The position numbers and the translations under genes were made by a program. Positions 26,089 to 34,976 of a stretch of 64,000 nucleotides of DNA are shown piece by piece (within the stretch, counting starts at the first letter, position 1; every line of letters begins with the position of its first letter). The stretch lies in NCBI RefSeq assembly GCF_014873145.1, contig NZ_JADBEK010000001.1, positions 10,416,001 through 10,480,000 on the forward strand. The letters run 5' to 3'. This stretch comes from Nonomuraea angiospora (lineage in GTDB: Bacteria; Actinomycetota; Actinomycetes; Streptosporangiales; Streptosporangiaceae). The notes below the pieces were generated by a model that ran no database searches, was not told the DNA's origin, and saw only the letters and a list, made by a program, of their open reading frames with translations.

Positions 26089-26963
26089 TGGCGATCTTTC
26101 TGACCAAGGACAGCCGGGTGCTCGTGCAGGGCATGACCGGCGCGGAGGGCACCAGGCACACGGCCCGCATGCTGGCCGCGGGCACCGACGTCGTGGCCGG
26201 CGTGACGCCCGGCAAGGGCGGCCGGTCCGTGGACTTCGGCGAGCGCGCGGTGCCCGTGTTCGGGTCCGTGGCCGAGGCGATGGGGGAGACCGGGGCCGAC
26301 GTCTCCGTGGTGTTCGTGCCGCCGCGCTTCACCGGCCCGGCGGTGGAGGAGGCGGTCGAGGCCGGCATGCCCTTGTGCGTGGTGATCACCGAGGGCGTCC
26401 CCGTGCACGACGCGGTGCGCTTCCGCGCCCTCGCGCACGGCCGCACCAGGATCATCGGCCCCAACTGCCCGGGGCTCATCAGCCCGGGGCAGTCCTCGGC
26501 CGGGATCATCCCCGCCGACATCACCTCCGCCGGGCGCATCGGGCTGGTGTCGAAGTCGGGCACGCTGACGTACCAGCTCATGTACGAGCTGCGCGACCTC
26601 GGCTTCTCCACCGCCGTCGGCATCGGCGGCGACCCGGTCGTCGGCACCACCCACATCGACTGCCTCCAGGCGTTCCAGGACGACCCCGGCACGGACGCCA
26701 TCGTCATGATCGGCGAGATCGGCGGCGACGCCGAGGAGCGGGCCGCCGCCTACATCGCCGCGAACGTCAGCAAGCCCGTGGTCGCCTACGTGGCCGGGTT
26801 CACCGCGCCGGAGGGCAAGACGATGGGGCACGCGGGCGCGATCGTGTCCGGCTCGTCCGGCACCGCCCAGGCCAAGAAGGAGGCGCTGGAGGCGGCCGGG
26901 GTCCGGGTCGGCCGCACGCCGTCGGAGACCGCCCGCCTCATGCGCTCGGCGATCTCGTCATGA
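26088..26963 (+). CDS. sucD: succinyl-CoA synthetase alpha-like subunit (island paralogue)
   Basis: 291 residues with the CoA-binding Rossmann domain ([28 protein letters not shown]) and the ligase domain carrying the phosphorylated histidine in [12 protein letters not shown]. Pairs with the preceding beta subunit; its ATG overlaps the beta stop (TGATG). The substrate (succinate, malate or a C2 acid) cannot be decided from the sequence. Confidence 0.87.
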   Translation: MAIFLTKDSRVLVQGMTGAEGTRHTARMLAAGTDVVAGVTPGKGGRSVDFGERAVPVFGSVAEAMGETGADVSVVFVPPRFTGPAVEEAVEAGMPLCVVITEGVPVHDAVRFRALAHGRTRIIGPNCPGLISPGQSSAGIIPADITSAGRIGLVSKSGTLTYQLMYELRDLGFSTAVGIGGDPVVGTTHIDCLQAFQDDPGTDAIVMIGEIGGDAEERAAAYIAANVSKPVVAYVAGFTAPEGKTMGHAGAIVSGSSGTAQAKKEALEAAGVRVGRTPSETARLMRSAISS

Positions 26964-27724
26964 AATTCGCCGTCAACCTCTCCATTCTCCTCACCGACCT
27001 GCCGCTGCTGGAGCGGCCAGCGGCGGCGGCCAAGGCCGGGTTCGACGCGGTCGAGCTGTGGTGGCCGTTCGGCGTCCCCGACCCCGCGGGCGCCGAGCTG
27101 GCGGCGCTCCGGCAGGCGATCGAGGACGCCGGGGTGCGCCTGACCGGCCTCAACTTCGACGCGGGCGACATGGCCGCCGGTGAGCGCGGCCTGCTGGCCA
27201 GGCCGGACGGCTCCGCGCGGTTCCTGGCCAACATCGACGTGGCGGTCCGGCTGGCGGGCGAGCTCGGCTGCGGCGTGCTCAACGCCCTGTACGGCAACGA
27301 TCCCGGCACCGACCGGGCCCTGGCCGTGGCGAACCTGCGCGCGGCGGCCGACGCGGCGGCCTCGATCGGCGCGACCGTGGTGGTCGAATCCCTCAACTCC
27401 CACGAGAACCCGAAATATCCGATCACGTCGTCGCAGGCGGCGTTCGAGCTGATCGACGAGGTGGACCGGGAGAACGTGGCCTTCCTGGCCGACCTCTACC
27501 ACCTGCACCGGATGGGCGAGGACGTGCTGGAGCTCATCGACCGGCACAGCGCCAGGTTCGGTCATGTGCAGATCGCCGACGACCCCGGCAGGGGACGCCC
27601 CGGCAGCGGCCAAATGCCGTACGACGAGATCTTCGCCCGGCTGGCGGCGGCGGGCTACCAAGGCCACGTCGGCCTGGAGTACCGGCACGAGGGGCCGGGC
27701 GCGTTCGACTGGAGGCAGGCGTGA
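26960..27724 (+). CDS. hyi: hydroxypyruvate isomerase
   Basis: 254 residues, a TIM-barrel of the AP-endonuclease-2/xylose isomerase-like family. Motifs [61 protein letters not shown] and [11 protein letters not shown] supply the metal-binding Glu/Asp/His residues of Hyi. It interconverts hydroxypyruvate and tartronate semialdehyde, the product of Gcl. ATG overlaps the sucD stop (ATGA). Confidence 0.9.
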   Translation: MKFAVNLSILLTDLPLLERPAAAAKAGFDAVELWWPFGVPDPAGAELAALRQAIEDAGVRLTGLNFDAGDMAAGERGLLARPDGSARFLANIDVAVRLAGELGCGVLNALYGNDPGTDRALAVANLRAAADAAASIGATVVVESLNSHENPKYPITSSQAAFELIDEVDRENVAFLADLYHLHRMGEDVLELIDRHSARFGHVQIADDPGRGRPGSGQMPYDEIFARLAAAGYQGHVGLEYRHEGPGAFDWRQA

Positions 27725-28581
27725 ACATCGGCTTCGTCGGCTTGGGGATCATGGGCAGCCCGATGGCGGCCAACCTCCTCAAAGCCGGACATGTCGTGAC
27801 CGGTTATGACGTGAGCGCCGAGCGGGTCGAGCAGCTCGTCGGCCTGGGCGGCAAGGGCGCCTCCGGCGTGGTCGACGCGGTCGGCGGCGCCGAGGTGGTG
27901 ATCACGATGCTGCCCGACTCGCCGCAGGTGGAGGAGGTCGCGCCGCTGATCGTCGAGTACGGCCGCCCGAACCTGCTCTACATCGACATGAGCACCATCA
28001 AGCCCGAGACCTCCCGCTGGGTGGCCGGGCGGGCGGCGGCCGCCGGCGTACGGGCGGTGGACGCCCCCGTCAGCGGCGGCGAGCGCGGCGCGATCGACGG
28101 CACCCTGTCGATCATGGTGGGCGGCGCGGCCGAGGACGTCGAGGCGGCCCGGCCCGTCCTGGGCACCCTGGGCACGACCGTCGTGCACGTCGGCCCGGCC
28201 GGCGCGGGACAGACCGTCAAGGCGGCCAACCAGCTCGTCGTCGGCGGCATCTACGGGCTCGTGTCGGAGGCGATCGTGCTGCTCGAAGCCTCGGGCGTGG
28301 ACCCCCTGGCGGGGCTGGACGTGCTCGCGGGCGGCCTGGCGGGCTCCAGGATCCTGGAGCTCAAGCGGCACACGATGGTCAGGCGGGAGTTCAACCCCGG
28401 CTTCCGGATCGACCTGCACCACAAGGACATGGGCATCGCCGTCGCCGCCGCCCGCGAGGCCGGGGTCAGCCTGCCGCTCACCGGGCAGGTCGCCCAGCTC
28501 GTGGCCGCGGCCAGGGCGCAGGGCCACGGCTCGCTCGACCACTCCGCCCTCCTGAAGGTCGTGGAAAGGCTCAACGGATGA
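27721..28581 (+). CDS. garR: tartronate semialdehyde reductase (beta-hydroxyacid dehydrogenase family)
   Basis: 286 residues with the N-terminal NAD(P) motif FVGLGIMGSPMAANLLKAGH, the substrate loop DAPVSGGERGAIDGTLSIMVGG and the catalytic lysine in GAGQTVKAANQLVVG. It reduces tartronate semialdehyde to glycerate after Gcl. GTG start overlaps the hyi stop (GTGA). No glycerate kinase is visible in the window, so that step must be encoded elsewhere. Confidence 0.92.
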   Translation: MNIGFVGLGIMGSPMAANLLKAGHVVTGYDVSAERVEQLVGLGGKGASGVVDAVGGAEVVITMLPDSPQVEEVAPLIVEYGRPNLLYIDMSTIKPETSRWVAGRAAAAGVRAVDAPVSGGERGAIDGTLSIMVGGAAEDVEAARPVLGTLGTTVVHVGPAGAGQTVKAANQLVVGGIYGLVSEAIVLLEASGVDPLAGLDVLAGGLAGSRILELKRHTMVRREFNPGFRIDLHHKDMGIAVAAAREAGVSLPLTGQVAQLVAAARAQGHGSLDHSALLKVVERLNG

Positions 28582-30299
28582 AGCGCATCCCGTGCATGGA
28601 GGCCGTGGTGGCGGTGCTGGAGTCGGAGGGGGTGGACACCGTCTTCGGCATCCCGGGCGCGGCCATCCTGCCGCTCTACGCCGCGCTCCAGCACAGCTCG
28701 ATCAGGCACGTCACCGTACGCCACGAGGAGGGCGGCACCCACGCGGCCGACGGCTGGTCCAGGGTGACCGGGAACGTCGGCGTCTGCATCGGCACCTCCG
28801 GCCCCGCCGGCACGAACATGATCACCGGCCTCTACACCGCCCTGGCCGACTCGATCCCCATGATCTGCGTCACCGGCCAGGCCGTCTCCTCCAAGCTGCA
28901 CCAGGAGGCGTTCCAGGCGGTGGACATCGTGGAGATCGCCCGGCCGGTGACCAAGTGGGCGGTGCAGCTCAAGGAGCCGGCGCAGGCGCCGTGGGTGTTC
29001 AGGGAGGCGTTCAGGATCGCGCGGTCGGGGCGGCCCGGCCCGGTGCTCATCGACCTGCCGGTGGACGTGCAGCGCGGGACCTGCCTGTACGACCGGGAGC
29101 TGGACGCGCCGCTGCCCGTCGAGGAGCCCGCGCCGCTGCCCAACGCCATTCGCAGGGCCGTGGACCTGCTGGCCGAGGCCAGGCGGCCGATCATTCTGGC
29201 CGGCGGCGGCGTGATCATCGCGGACGCGACCGACCAGTTGCGCGCGCTGGCCGAGCACCTCCAGGTGCCCGTGCAGGTGACGCTCATGGGCAAGGGCGCC
29301 TTCCCCGAGGACCACCCGCTGTTCGCGGGCATGGCGGGCATCCAGACCCAGACGCGGTGGGGCAACGCCGCGTTCCTGGAGAGCGACCTGGTGCTGGCCG
29401 TCGGGGCCCGCTTCGGCGACCGGCACACCGGCGACCTCGACGTCTACCGCCGGGGCCGCACGTTCGTGCACGTGGACATCGAGCCCACGCAGATCGGCCG
29501 GGTCTTCGAGCCCGACCTGGGGATCGTCGGGCACGCCCGGCCCGTGCTGGCGGAGCTGCTGGGCGAGGCGCGCCGGCGCGGCGGGCCGCGGCAGCCCGGC
29601 AAGTGGGTGCGGAAGGTCGCCGACCTGCGCAGGACGATGGCCCGCCGCGACGACTTCGACGACGTGCCGATCAAGCCGCCCAGGGTGTTCAGGGAGATCA
29701 ACGAGTATTTCGGCAGGGACACCACGTTCGTCACCGCCATCGGGCTCTACCAGATCTGGTCGGGCCAGTTCCAGACGACCTACCTGCCGCGCCGCTACCT
29801 GGTGTGCGGGCAGGCCGGGCCGCTGGGCTGGGAGGTGCCCGCGGCGATGGGCGTCAAGTGCGCGCACCCGGAGCGGCAGGTCGTGGCAGTGGTGGGCGAC
29901 TACTCCTTCCAGTTCCTCATGGAGGAGGTGGCGGTGGCCGCCCAGTACCGGATCCCGTTCGTCATCGTCATGATCAACAACGAGTACCTGGGCCTCATCA
30001 GGCAGGCCGAGATCCCGTACGGCATGAACTACGCCGTGGACCTGCACTACGGAGAAGGCGGCATCGACCATGTCAAGGCCATGGAGGCGTTCGGCTGCCC
30101 GGCGCGCCGGGTGGAACTGCCGGGCGACATCCGGGACGCGCTGGCCTGGGCGACGGCGGAGTCGGCGCGGGAGCGGCTGCCCGTGCTGGTGGAGGTGATG
30201 GTGGAGCGCGAGGCCAACGCCGCCATGGGGCCCTCGCTGGAGGCGATCAAGGAGTTCGAGCCGCTGCCCGAGCTCATCACCGCCGACTGGTCCGACTGA
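28578..30299 (+). CDS. gcl: glyoxylate carboligase-like ThDP enzyme
   Basis: 573 residues, aligning with E. coli Gcl throughout: FGIPGAAILPLYAAL, GVCIGTSGPAGTNMITGLY, HIDIEPTQIGRVFEPDLGIV, CGQAGPLGWEVPAAMGV, GDYSFQFLMEEVAVAAQ (ThDP site) and the Gcl-type tail IDHVKAMEAFGCPARRVELPGDI. Gcl joins two glyoxylates to tartronate semialdehyde with loss of CO2. Oddly, the position that is Val51 in E. coli Gcl (RHVEG) is Glu50 here (RHEEGG), the residue of ordinary ThDP enzymes. Function from context is still glyoxylate condensation. The start overlaps the garR stop. Confidence 0.83.
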   Translation: MKRIPCMEAVVAVLESEGVDTVFGIPGAAILPLYAALQHSSIRHVTVRHEEGGTHAADGWSRVTGNVGVCIGTSGPAGTNMITGLYTALADSIPMICVTGQAVSSKLHQEAFQAVDIVEIARPVTKWAVQLKEPAQAPWVFREAFRIARSGRPGPVLIDLPVDVQRGTCLYDRELDAPLPVEEPAPLPNAIRRAVDLLAEARRPIILAGGGVIIADATDQLRALAEHLQVPVQVTLMGKGAFPEDHPLFAGMAGIQTQTRWGNAAFLESDLVLAVGARFGDRHTGDLDVYRRGRTFVHVDIEPTQIGRVFEPDLGIVGHARPVLAELLGEARRRGGPRQPGKWVRKVADLRRTMARRDDFDDVPIKPPRVFREINEYFGRDTTFVTAIGLYQIWSGQFQTTYLPRRYLVCGQAGPLGWEVPAAMGVKCAHPERQVVAVVGDYSFQFLMEEVAVAAQYRIPFVIVMINNEYLGLIRQAEIPYGMNYAVDLHYGEGGIDHVKAMEAFGCPARRVELPGDIRDALAWATAESARERLPVLVEVMVEREANAAMGPSLEAIKEFEPLPELITADWSD

Positions 30300-30309
30300 G
30301 GAGGAGCGC

Positions 30310-31851
30310 ATGCGGCTCAAGCCGGGTACGGCCTGGCGGGACGCCTACGAACGGTGCTGTTCGGCGGCCCCCGAGGCATTCCACGACGACCGGGTGCTCA
30401 ACCACTGGGGCGGCATCTGGCACCGCGACGGGCGCCCCGTGCCCGGCTTCTCGCCGCTGGACGGCACCGCCATCGCGGGCCTGCCCCGGATCGACCGGGC
30501 GGGCGCGGGACGGGCGGTGGCGGGCGCGGTGGAGGAGCACCGGCGCTGGCGGCACCTGCCGCTCGCCGAGCGCAAGGCGATGGTGTCGGCCGCCGTCGAG
30601 TCGATGGCCGCCCACCGCGACCTGCTGGCCCTGCTGCTGGTCTGGGAGATAGGCAAGCCGTGGAAGACGGCCTGCGCGGACGTGGACCGCTGCCTGGACG
30701 GCGTGCGCTGGTACGTGGCCGAGATCGACCGCATGGTCGCCGGCCGGATGCCGCTGCCCGGGCCCGTCAGCAACATCGCGAGCTGGAACTACCCGATGAG
30801 CGTGCTCATGCACGCCATGCTCGTGCAGGCGCTGGCCGGCAACGCGGTGATCGCCAAGACGCCCACGGACGGCGGCCTGTGCTGCCTGACGCTGGCCTGC
30901 GCGCTGGCGGTGCGTGAGGGCCTGCCGTTCACGCTGGTGAGCGGGGGAGGGGCGGAGCTGTCGCCGGTGCTGGCCGGCGGGCGGGCGCTGGGCAGCGTGT
31001 CGTTCGTGGGCGGCCGGGACGCGGGGGCCAAGGTGGCGACCTCGCTGGCCGACCTCGGGCGCCGGCACGTGCTGGAGCAGGAGGGGCTGAACTGCTGGGG
31101 CGTGTGGGAGTACGGCGACTGGGAGCTGCTCACGAGGCAGATCCGGGCGTCGTTCGACTACGGCAAGCAGCGGTGCACGGCCTATCCGCGGTTCGTGGTG
31201 CAGCGGTCGCTGTTCCACGAGTTCCTGGGGGCGTATCTGGCGGCGGTGGAGTCCCTGCGGTTCGGCCATCCGCTCGCGGTGGCCGATCCCGACGATCCGC
31301 TGCCGGAGCTGGACTTCGGGCCGCTGATCAACGCCTCCAAGGCCAAGGAGCTGGCCGATCAGGTGGACGAGGCGGTGGCCAGGGGCGGGGTGCCGGTGCA
31401 CCGGGCGTCGCTCGATGCCGGACATTTCCTGCCGGGGCAGGATATTTCGGCGTATTTTGCGCCGACGGCGCTGCTCAACCCGCCCCGCTCCTCACCCCTC
31501 TTCCACGCCGAGCCGTTCGGGCCCGTGGACACCATCGTGCTGGTGGACACGGAGGCCGAGCTGCTGGCCGCCATGAACGCCAGCAACGGCGCCCTGGTGG
31601 CCACGCTGTCGTGCGACGAGGAAGAGACGTTCCACCGGCTGGCGCCGGAGGTGCGGGCGTTCAAGGTGGGGCACAACCGGCCGCGCTCGCGCGGCGACCG
31701 CGAGGAGCTGTTCGGCGGGCTCGGGGCATCCTGGCGCGGGGCGTTCGTCGGCGGCGAGCTGCTGGTGCGGGCCTCCACCGTGTCTTCCACCGGGGGCCCG
31801 GACGGCGAGCGCCTGCCGGGCAACTTCCCCCACTACACGCTGTTGCCCTAG
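30310..31851 (+). CDS. aldehyde dehydrogenase family protein with altered active-site motifs
   Basis: 513 residues of the ALDH fold: the N-terminal cofactor domain has NIASWNYPMSVLMHAM and GNAVIAKTP; the catalytic Cys is in FDYGKQRCTAYPR, and the final substrate domain is present. The usual base motif ELGGK reads LEQEGLNCWG, and the C-terminus is unusual. Last gene of the sucC-gcl operon, 10 bp after gcl, ATG 30310 with GGAGG. It may oxidise glycolaldehyde or tartronate semialdehyde, or act as an acylating glyoxylate dehydrogenase on oxalyl-CoA. The substrate is open. Confidence 0.75.
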   Translation: MRLKPGTAWRDAYERCCSAAPEAFHDDRVLNHWGGIWHRDGRPVPGFSPLDGTAIAGLPRIDRAGAGRAVAGAVEEHRRWRHLPLAERKAMVSAAVESMAAHRDLLALLLVWEIGKPWKTACADVDRCLDGVRWYVAEIDRMVAGRMPLPGPVSNIASWNYPMSVLMHAMLVQALAGNAVIAKTPTDGGLCCLTLACALAVREGLPFTLVSGGGAELSPVLAGGRALGSVSFVGGRDAGAKVATSLADLGRRHVLEQEGLNCWGVWEYGDWELLTRQIRASFDYGKQRCTAYPRFVVQRSLFHEFLGAYLAAVESLRFGHPLAVADPDDPLPELDFGPLINASKAKELADQVDEAVARGGVPVHRASLDAGHFLPGQDISAYFAPTALLNPPRSSPLFHAEPFGPVDTIVLVDTEAELLAAMNASNGALVATLSCDEEETFHRLAPEVRAFKVGHNRPRSRGDREELFGGLGASWRGAFVGGELLVRASTVSSTGGPDGERLPGNFPHYTLLP

Positions 31852-31859
31852 GGGTTGCT

Positions 31860-32210
31860 CTAGGGGGCTATGAAACCGAAGCGGGTCGCCGCCAGCAGCA
31901 CGAGGAAGGTCAGCATGGCGACCCGCATCACCTTTCCGCCGATCCCCAGCGACGGCCACGACAGGTACGCCAACCAGCCGATGAAGACGATCACCGGCAG
32001 CACGGCCACGCCGCCCAGCGGGTTGGCCACGGCGAACCCGGCCAGCAGCAGGACCACCAGCACCGTCGGCGCCGTCCATCGGGGCACCTGCGTGAACAGA
32101 TAGGTCATCGGCACGGCGCTGCGCTGCTCGACGGCCTTGCGCAGGCCGGTCGCGCCCGGCGTGAAGAACTGCTCGCCCTCGGGAAGCGGGCGCTTGCTGT
32201 CTGGGGCCAC
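31860..32210 (-). CDS. small membrane protein (DUF6703-like)
   Basis: 116 residues: a polar N-terminus of about 45 residues, then three membrane helices (APTVLVVLLLAGFAVA, GVAVLPVIVFIGWLAYLSWP, VMRVAMLTFLVLLAATRF). The WLAYLSWPSL centre matches a family of unknown function common next to glyS in actinomycetes. GTG start at 32210, divergent from the monooxygenase-fold gene; the 76-bp gap holds both promoters. Ends 8 bp from the aldehyde dehydrogenase stop. Confidence 0.7.
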   Translation of the reverse strand: MAPDSKRPLPEGEQFFTPGATGLRKAVEQRSAVPMTYLFTQVPRWTAPTVLVVLLLAGFAVANPLGGVAVLPVIVFIGWLAYLSWPSLGIGGKVMRVAMLTFLVLLAATRFGFIAP

Positions 32211-32286
32211 ACCCAGAGCCTACGGGAGACGGGACGCCGAGCGGGCGGGCCGCCCGCCGGCATCGTGGCGCGTTTAATCTGGTCGG

Positions 32287-32574
32287 GTGCTCGCCGTGAT
32301 CCGATACACCGTTCCAGAGTCCCAGTCCCAAGATTTCGTCAAGCAGGGCCACACCATCCTTGACACGTTCGCCGCCCAGCCGGGCTACCAGCGGGGCAGG
32401 CTGGCCCGTTCGGTCGATGAGCCCAATCTGTGGGCCCTGGTGACGGAGTGGGAAGGCGCCGGTTTCTACCGCAGGGCGCTCTCCGCCGCCCGGATGGTGA
32501 TGTATCCGCTGATGATTCTCATGGTCAACGAACCCAGTGCGTTCGAGGACGTTTACACGCAGGAAGGCGCTTAA
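32287..32574 (+). CDS. antibiotic biosynthesis monooxygenase-fold (ABM) protein
   Basis: 95 residues of the dimeric alpha/beta ABM fold: VIRYTVPESQSQDFVKQGHTILDTFAAQPGYQRGRLARSVDEPNLWALVTEWEG. GTG start at 32287. Such small proteins often sit before glyS in actinomycetes; their substrate is unknown, and many are not oxygenases. About 95 bp separates it from glyS. Confidence 0.8.
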   Translation: MLAVIRYTVPESQSQDFVKQGHTILDTFAAQPGYQRGRLARSVDEPNLWALVTEWEGAGFYRRALSAARMVMYPLMILMVNEPSAFEDVYTQEGA

Positions 32575-32669
32575 CGATTACTGGCGCGCGAGAGGGTCCG
32601 CGCGTCCCCTAAGCTGGGATCTCACCAATTTCACTCGCCGACCTCCAGCCGGAAAGAGAATCAACCAAA

Positions 32670-34055
32670 ATGGCACGACGCACCGACGTCATGGACACCA
32701 TCGTCAGCCTCGCCAAACGCCGCGGGCTCGTATACCCGTCGAGCGAGATCTACGGCGGACTGCGCGCGTCGTGGGACTACGGTCCACTGGGTGTCGAGCT
32801 CAAGAACAACGTCAAGCGGCAGTGGTGGCTGTCGACGGTCCAGTCGCGCGACGACGTGGTGGGCCTCGACTCCAGCGTGGTGCTGGCCCCCGAGGTGTGG
32901 CGGGCCAGCGGTCACGTCGAGACCTTCACCGACCCGCTGACCGAGTGCCTCTCCTGCCACAAGCGCTTCCGCGCCGATCACCTGATCGAGGCGTACGAGG
33001 AGAAGAACGGCAAGGAGCCCGAGGGCGGCCTGGCCGACATCACCTGCCCCAACTGCGGCAACAAGGGCACCTTCACCGAGCCCAGGCAGTTCAGCGGCCT
33101 GCTCAAGACCTACCTCGGCCCGGTCGAGGACGAGTCGGGCCTGGCCTACCTGCGCCCCGAGACCGCGCAGGGCATCTTCATCAACTACCTCAACGTGCAG
33201 CAGTCGGCGCGCAGGAAGATCCCGTTCGGCATCGGCCAGATCGGCAAGTCGTTCCGCAACGAGATCACGCCGGGCAACTTCATCTTCCGCACCCGCGAGT
33301 TCGAGCAGATGGAGATGGAGTTCTTCGTCAAGCCGGGCACGGACGAGGAATGGCACCAATACTGGATCGACGAGCGCTACCGCTGGTACTCCGACCTGGG
33401 CATCAACAAGGACAACCTGCGCCTTTACGAGCACCCGAAGGAGAAGCTGTCCCACTACTCCAAGCGGACCGTCGACATCGAATACCGCTTCAACTTCACC
33501 GGCTCCGAGTGGGGTGAGCTCGAAGGCGTCGCCAACCGCACCGACTTCGACCTGACCGCCCACTCCAAGGCGTCGGGCACCGACCTGAGCTTCTTCGAGC
33601 AGGACACGGGGGAGCGCTACGTCCCCTACGTCATCGAGCCCGCGGCCGGTGTCGACCGCGCCACGCTGACGTTCCTGCTCGACGCCTACAGCGAGGACGA
33701 GGCCCCCAACGCCAAGGGCGTCATGGAGAAGCGCACGGTCATGCGGCTCGACCACCGGCTCGCGCCGGTCAAGGCCGCGGTGCTGCCGCTCTCGCGCAAC
33801 GCCGACCTGTCGCCGAAGGCCCGCGACCTGGCCGCCCAGCTGCGCCGCCGGTGGAACGTCGAGTTCGACGACGCGGGCGCCATCGGCCGCCGCTACCGGC
33901 GCCAGGACGAGATCGGCACGCCGTTCTGCATCACGGTCGACTTCGACACGCTCGAGGACCAGGCGGTGACCATCCGCGAGCGCGACTCGATGGCCCAGGA
34001 GCGCATCTCCATCGAGGGCGTCGAGTCCTACCTGCGCCAGCACCTGAATGACTGA
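32670..34055 (+). CDS. glyS: glycyl-tRNA synthetase (alpha2 type)
   Basis: 461 residues, class II aminoacyl-tRNA synthetase of the single-chain dimeric type. Motif 1 ([22 protein letters not shown]), a Cys4 zinc insertion (CLSCHKRF ... CPNCGNKG), motif 2 ([26 protein letters not shown]) and motif 3 plus the anticodon-binding domain ([26 protein letters not shown]) are all intact. Housekeeping gene charging tRNA-Gly; a strong terminator follows. Confidence 0.98.
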   Translation: MARRTDVMDTIVSLAKRRGLVYPSSEIYGGLRASWDYGPLGVELKNNVKRQWWLSTVQSRDDVVGLDSSVVLAPEVWRASGHVETFTDPLTECLSCHKRFRADHLIEAYEEKNGKEPEGGLADITCPNCGNKGTFTEPRQFSGLLKTYLGPVEDESGLAYLRPETAQGIFINYLNVQQSARRKIPFGIGQIGKSFRNEITPGNFIFRTREFEQMEMEFFVKPGTDEEWHQYWIDERYRWYSDLGINKDNLRLYEHPKEKLSHYSKRTVDIEYRFNFTGSEWGELEGVANRTDFDLTAHSKASGTDLSFFEQDTGERYVPYVIEPAAGVDRATLTFLLDAYSEDEAPNAKGVMEKRTVMRLDHRLAPVKAAVLPLSRNADLSPKARDLAAQLRRRWNVEFDDAGAIGRRYRRQDEIGTPFCITVDFDTLEDQAVTIRERDSMAQERISIEGVESYLRQHLND

Positions 34056-34075
34056 TCTCTAGAGTGCGTCCCACG

Positions 34076-34106
34076 GGCCGCCCGCCGTGATCCACGGCGG
34101 GCGGCC
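34076..34106 (+). terminator. intrinsic terminator after glyS
   Basis: A 14-bp perfect stem (GGCCGCCCGCCGTG, then its complement) with a 3-nt loop, followed by GCTGTGTTTTCTCC. Placed 21 bp after the glyS stop. Confidence 0.9.
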
Positions 34107-34119
34107 GCTGTGTTTTCTC

Positions 34120-34227
34120 CATCTTTTACGGCTTCGCACGGCCGCTGTGTTCCTTCATCCTTTACGGCTGCGTACGGTGTGCGTGTCTTTCCATCCTTTA
34201 CGGCTGCGCACGGTGGGCTCCACCCGC
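34120..34227. repeat. three tandem 36-bp repeats
   Basis: CATCyTTTACGGCTkCGyACGG begins at 34120, 34156 and 34192, an exact 36-bp period; the second half of the unit is less conserved. Non-coding, downstream of the glyS terminator. On the minus strand the unit reads as a short AVKDG-like peptide repeat, which I regard as accidental. Confidence 0.75.
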
Positions 34228-34278
34228 CGCACCGCGCTGAGGGCCCTCCAGGGTGACGCTTCTCCGCCTCATCGCCGG

Positions 34279-34356
34279 GCCACCGTGACGCGCGCAAGCT
34301 TGACCGGCTCCGTGGTGATTCGTAGAGCGCCGGACGGACGGTCAGTCCGTTGCGGG
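34279..34356. repeat. direct repeat, copy 1 (63 bp identical plus imperfect edge)
   Basis: The stretch 34279-34341 is identical to 34977-35039, and similarity continues to 34356. It contains GCAAGCTTGACCGGCTCCGT and GATTCGTAGAGCGCCGG. The two copies are 698 bp apart and flank the DUF4190 gene. No transposase is nearby. Confidence 0.85.
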
Positions 34357-34623
34357 TGGCCCGCAGGCTCCGGGTGGAGTGGCCGGTGGACCGGGGGATC
34401 TGGAGGCGTGGGAGTGAGGCGGGCAGGGCCGCAGGAGCCGATCCAGGAGCAGCCGTCGTGGTCAGGCCGGCCGGCAGGCGCAACGGCGGTTCGCGCTCGG
34501 CGCGGCGCCGGCCGTCGCTGCGCTCAATACCCTTCCGATTGGTATGGGTTGATCGCGTAACCCCCGGACCTGTTAGATCAGGGAGGGATGAGGTTCGTAA
34601 CCATATGACGGGTGGAGTAGACG

Positions 34624-34875
34624 TTGAGCTATTCGTCTGGCGGGTACCCCAGAGGGGGGAACAGCAGCAAGGCGACGGCGGCTCTGGTGCTGGGCATCCT
34701 GAGCTTGGTCATGTGCGGGATCCTGAGCATCGTCGCCGTGATTGTCGGGCACAGCGCGATAAACGAGATCGACCGGGAGGGGCTGGAAGGGCGAGGGCTC
34801 GCGACGGCGGGGTTGGTGCTCGGCTACATCGCTCTGGTGCTGTGGGGGATCGGCTTTCTCATCTATCTGACCTAG
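34624..34875 (+). CDS. DUF4190-type small membrane protein
   Basis: 83 residues. A Ser/Gly-rich N-terminus (SYSSGGYPRGGNSS) precedes two membrane helices (TAALVLGILSLVMCGILSIVAVIVGHSAI and GLATAGLVLGYIALVLWGIGFLI) with the GRGLATAGLVLGYI motif typical of this family. The start is TTG 34624 with GGTGGAG upstream. Function unknown; these proteins are common in actinomycete membranes. It lies between the two copies of the 63-bp repeat. Confidence 0.8.
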   Translation: MSYSSGGYPRGGNSSKATAALVLGILSLVMCGILSIVAVIVGHSAINEIDREGLEGRGLATAGLVLGYIALVLWGIGFLIYLT

Positions 34876-34976
34876 CGTCATCAATGCCCGGGCGCGGGCG
34901 GGGGTGTTGTAGTGGCCCACGAACGCTCGGCGAGCGCGGCGCGCGGTATGTCACGGTCATTCGTCCAGTAGGGCGC

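Noticed and set aside
24958..26963. Housekeeping TCA-cycle succinyl-CoA synthetase
   Set aside because: It is translationally coupled to hyi, garR and gcl behind an island operator, which suggests a dedicated paralogue; the alternative remains open until the rest of the genome is seen.
28251..30320. A 689-codon minus-strand frame opposite garR and gcl
   Set aside because: Antisense shadow of two well-supported enzymes.
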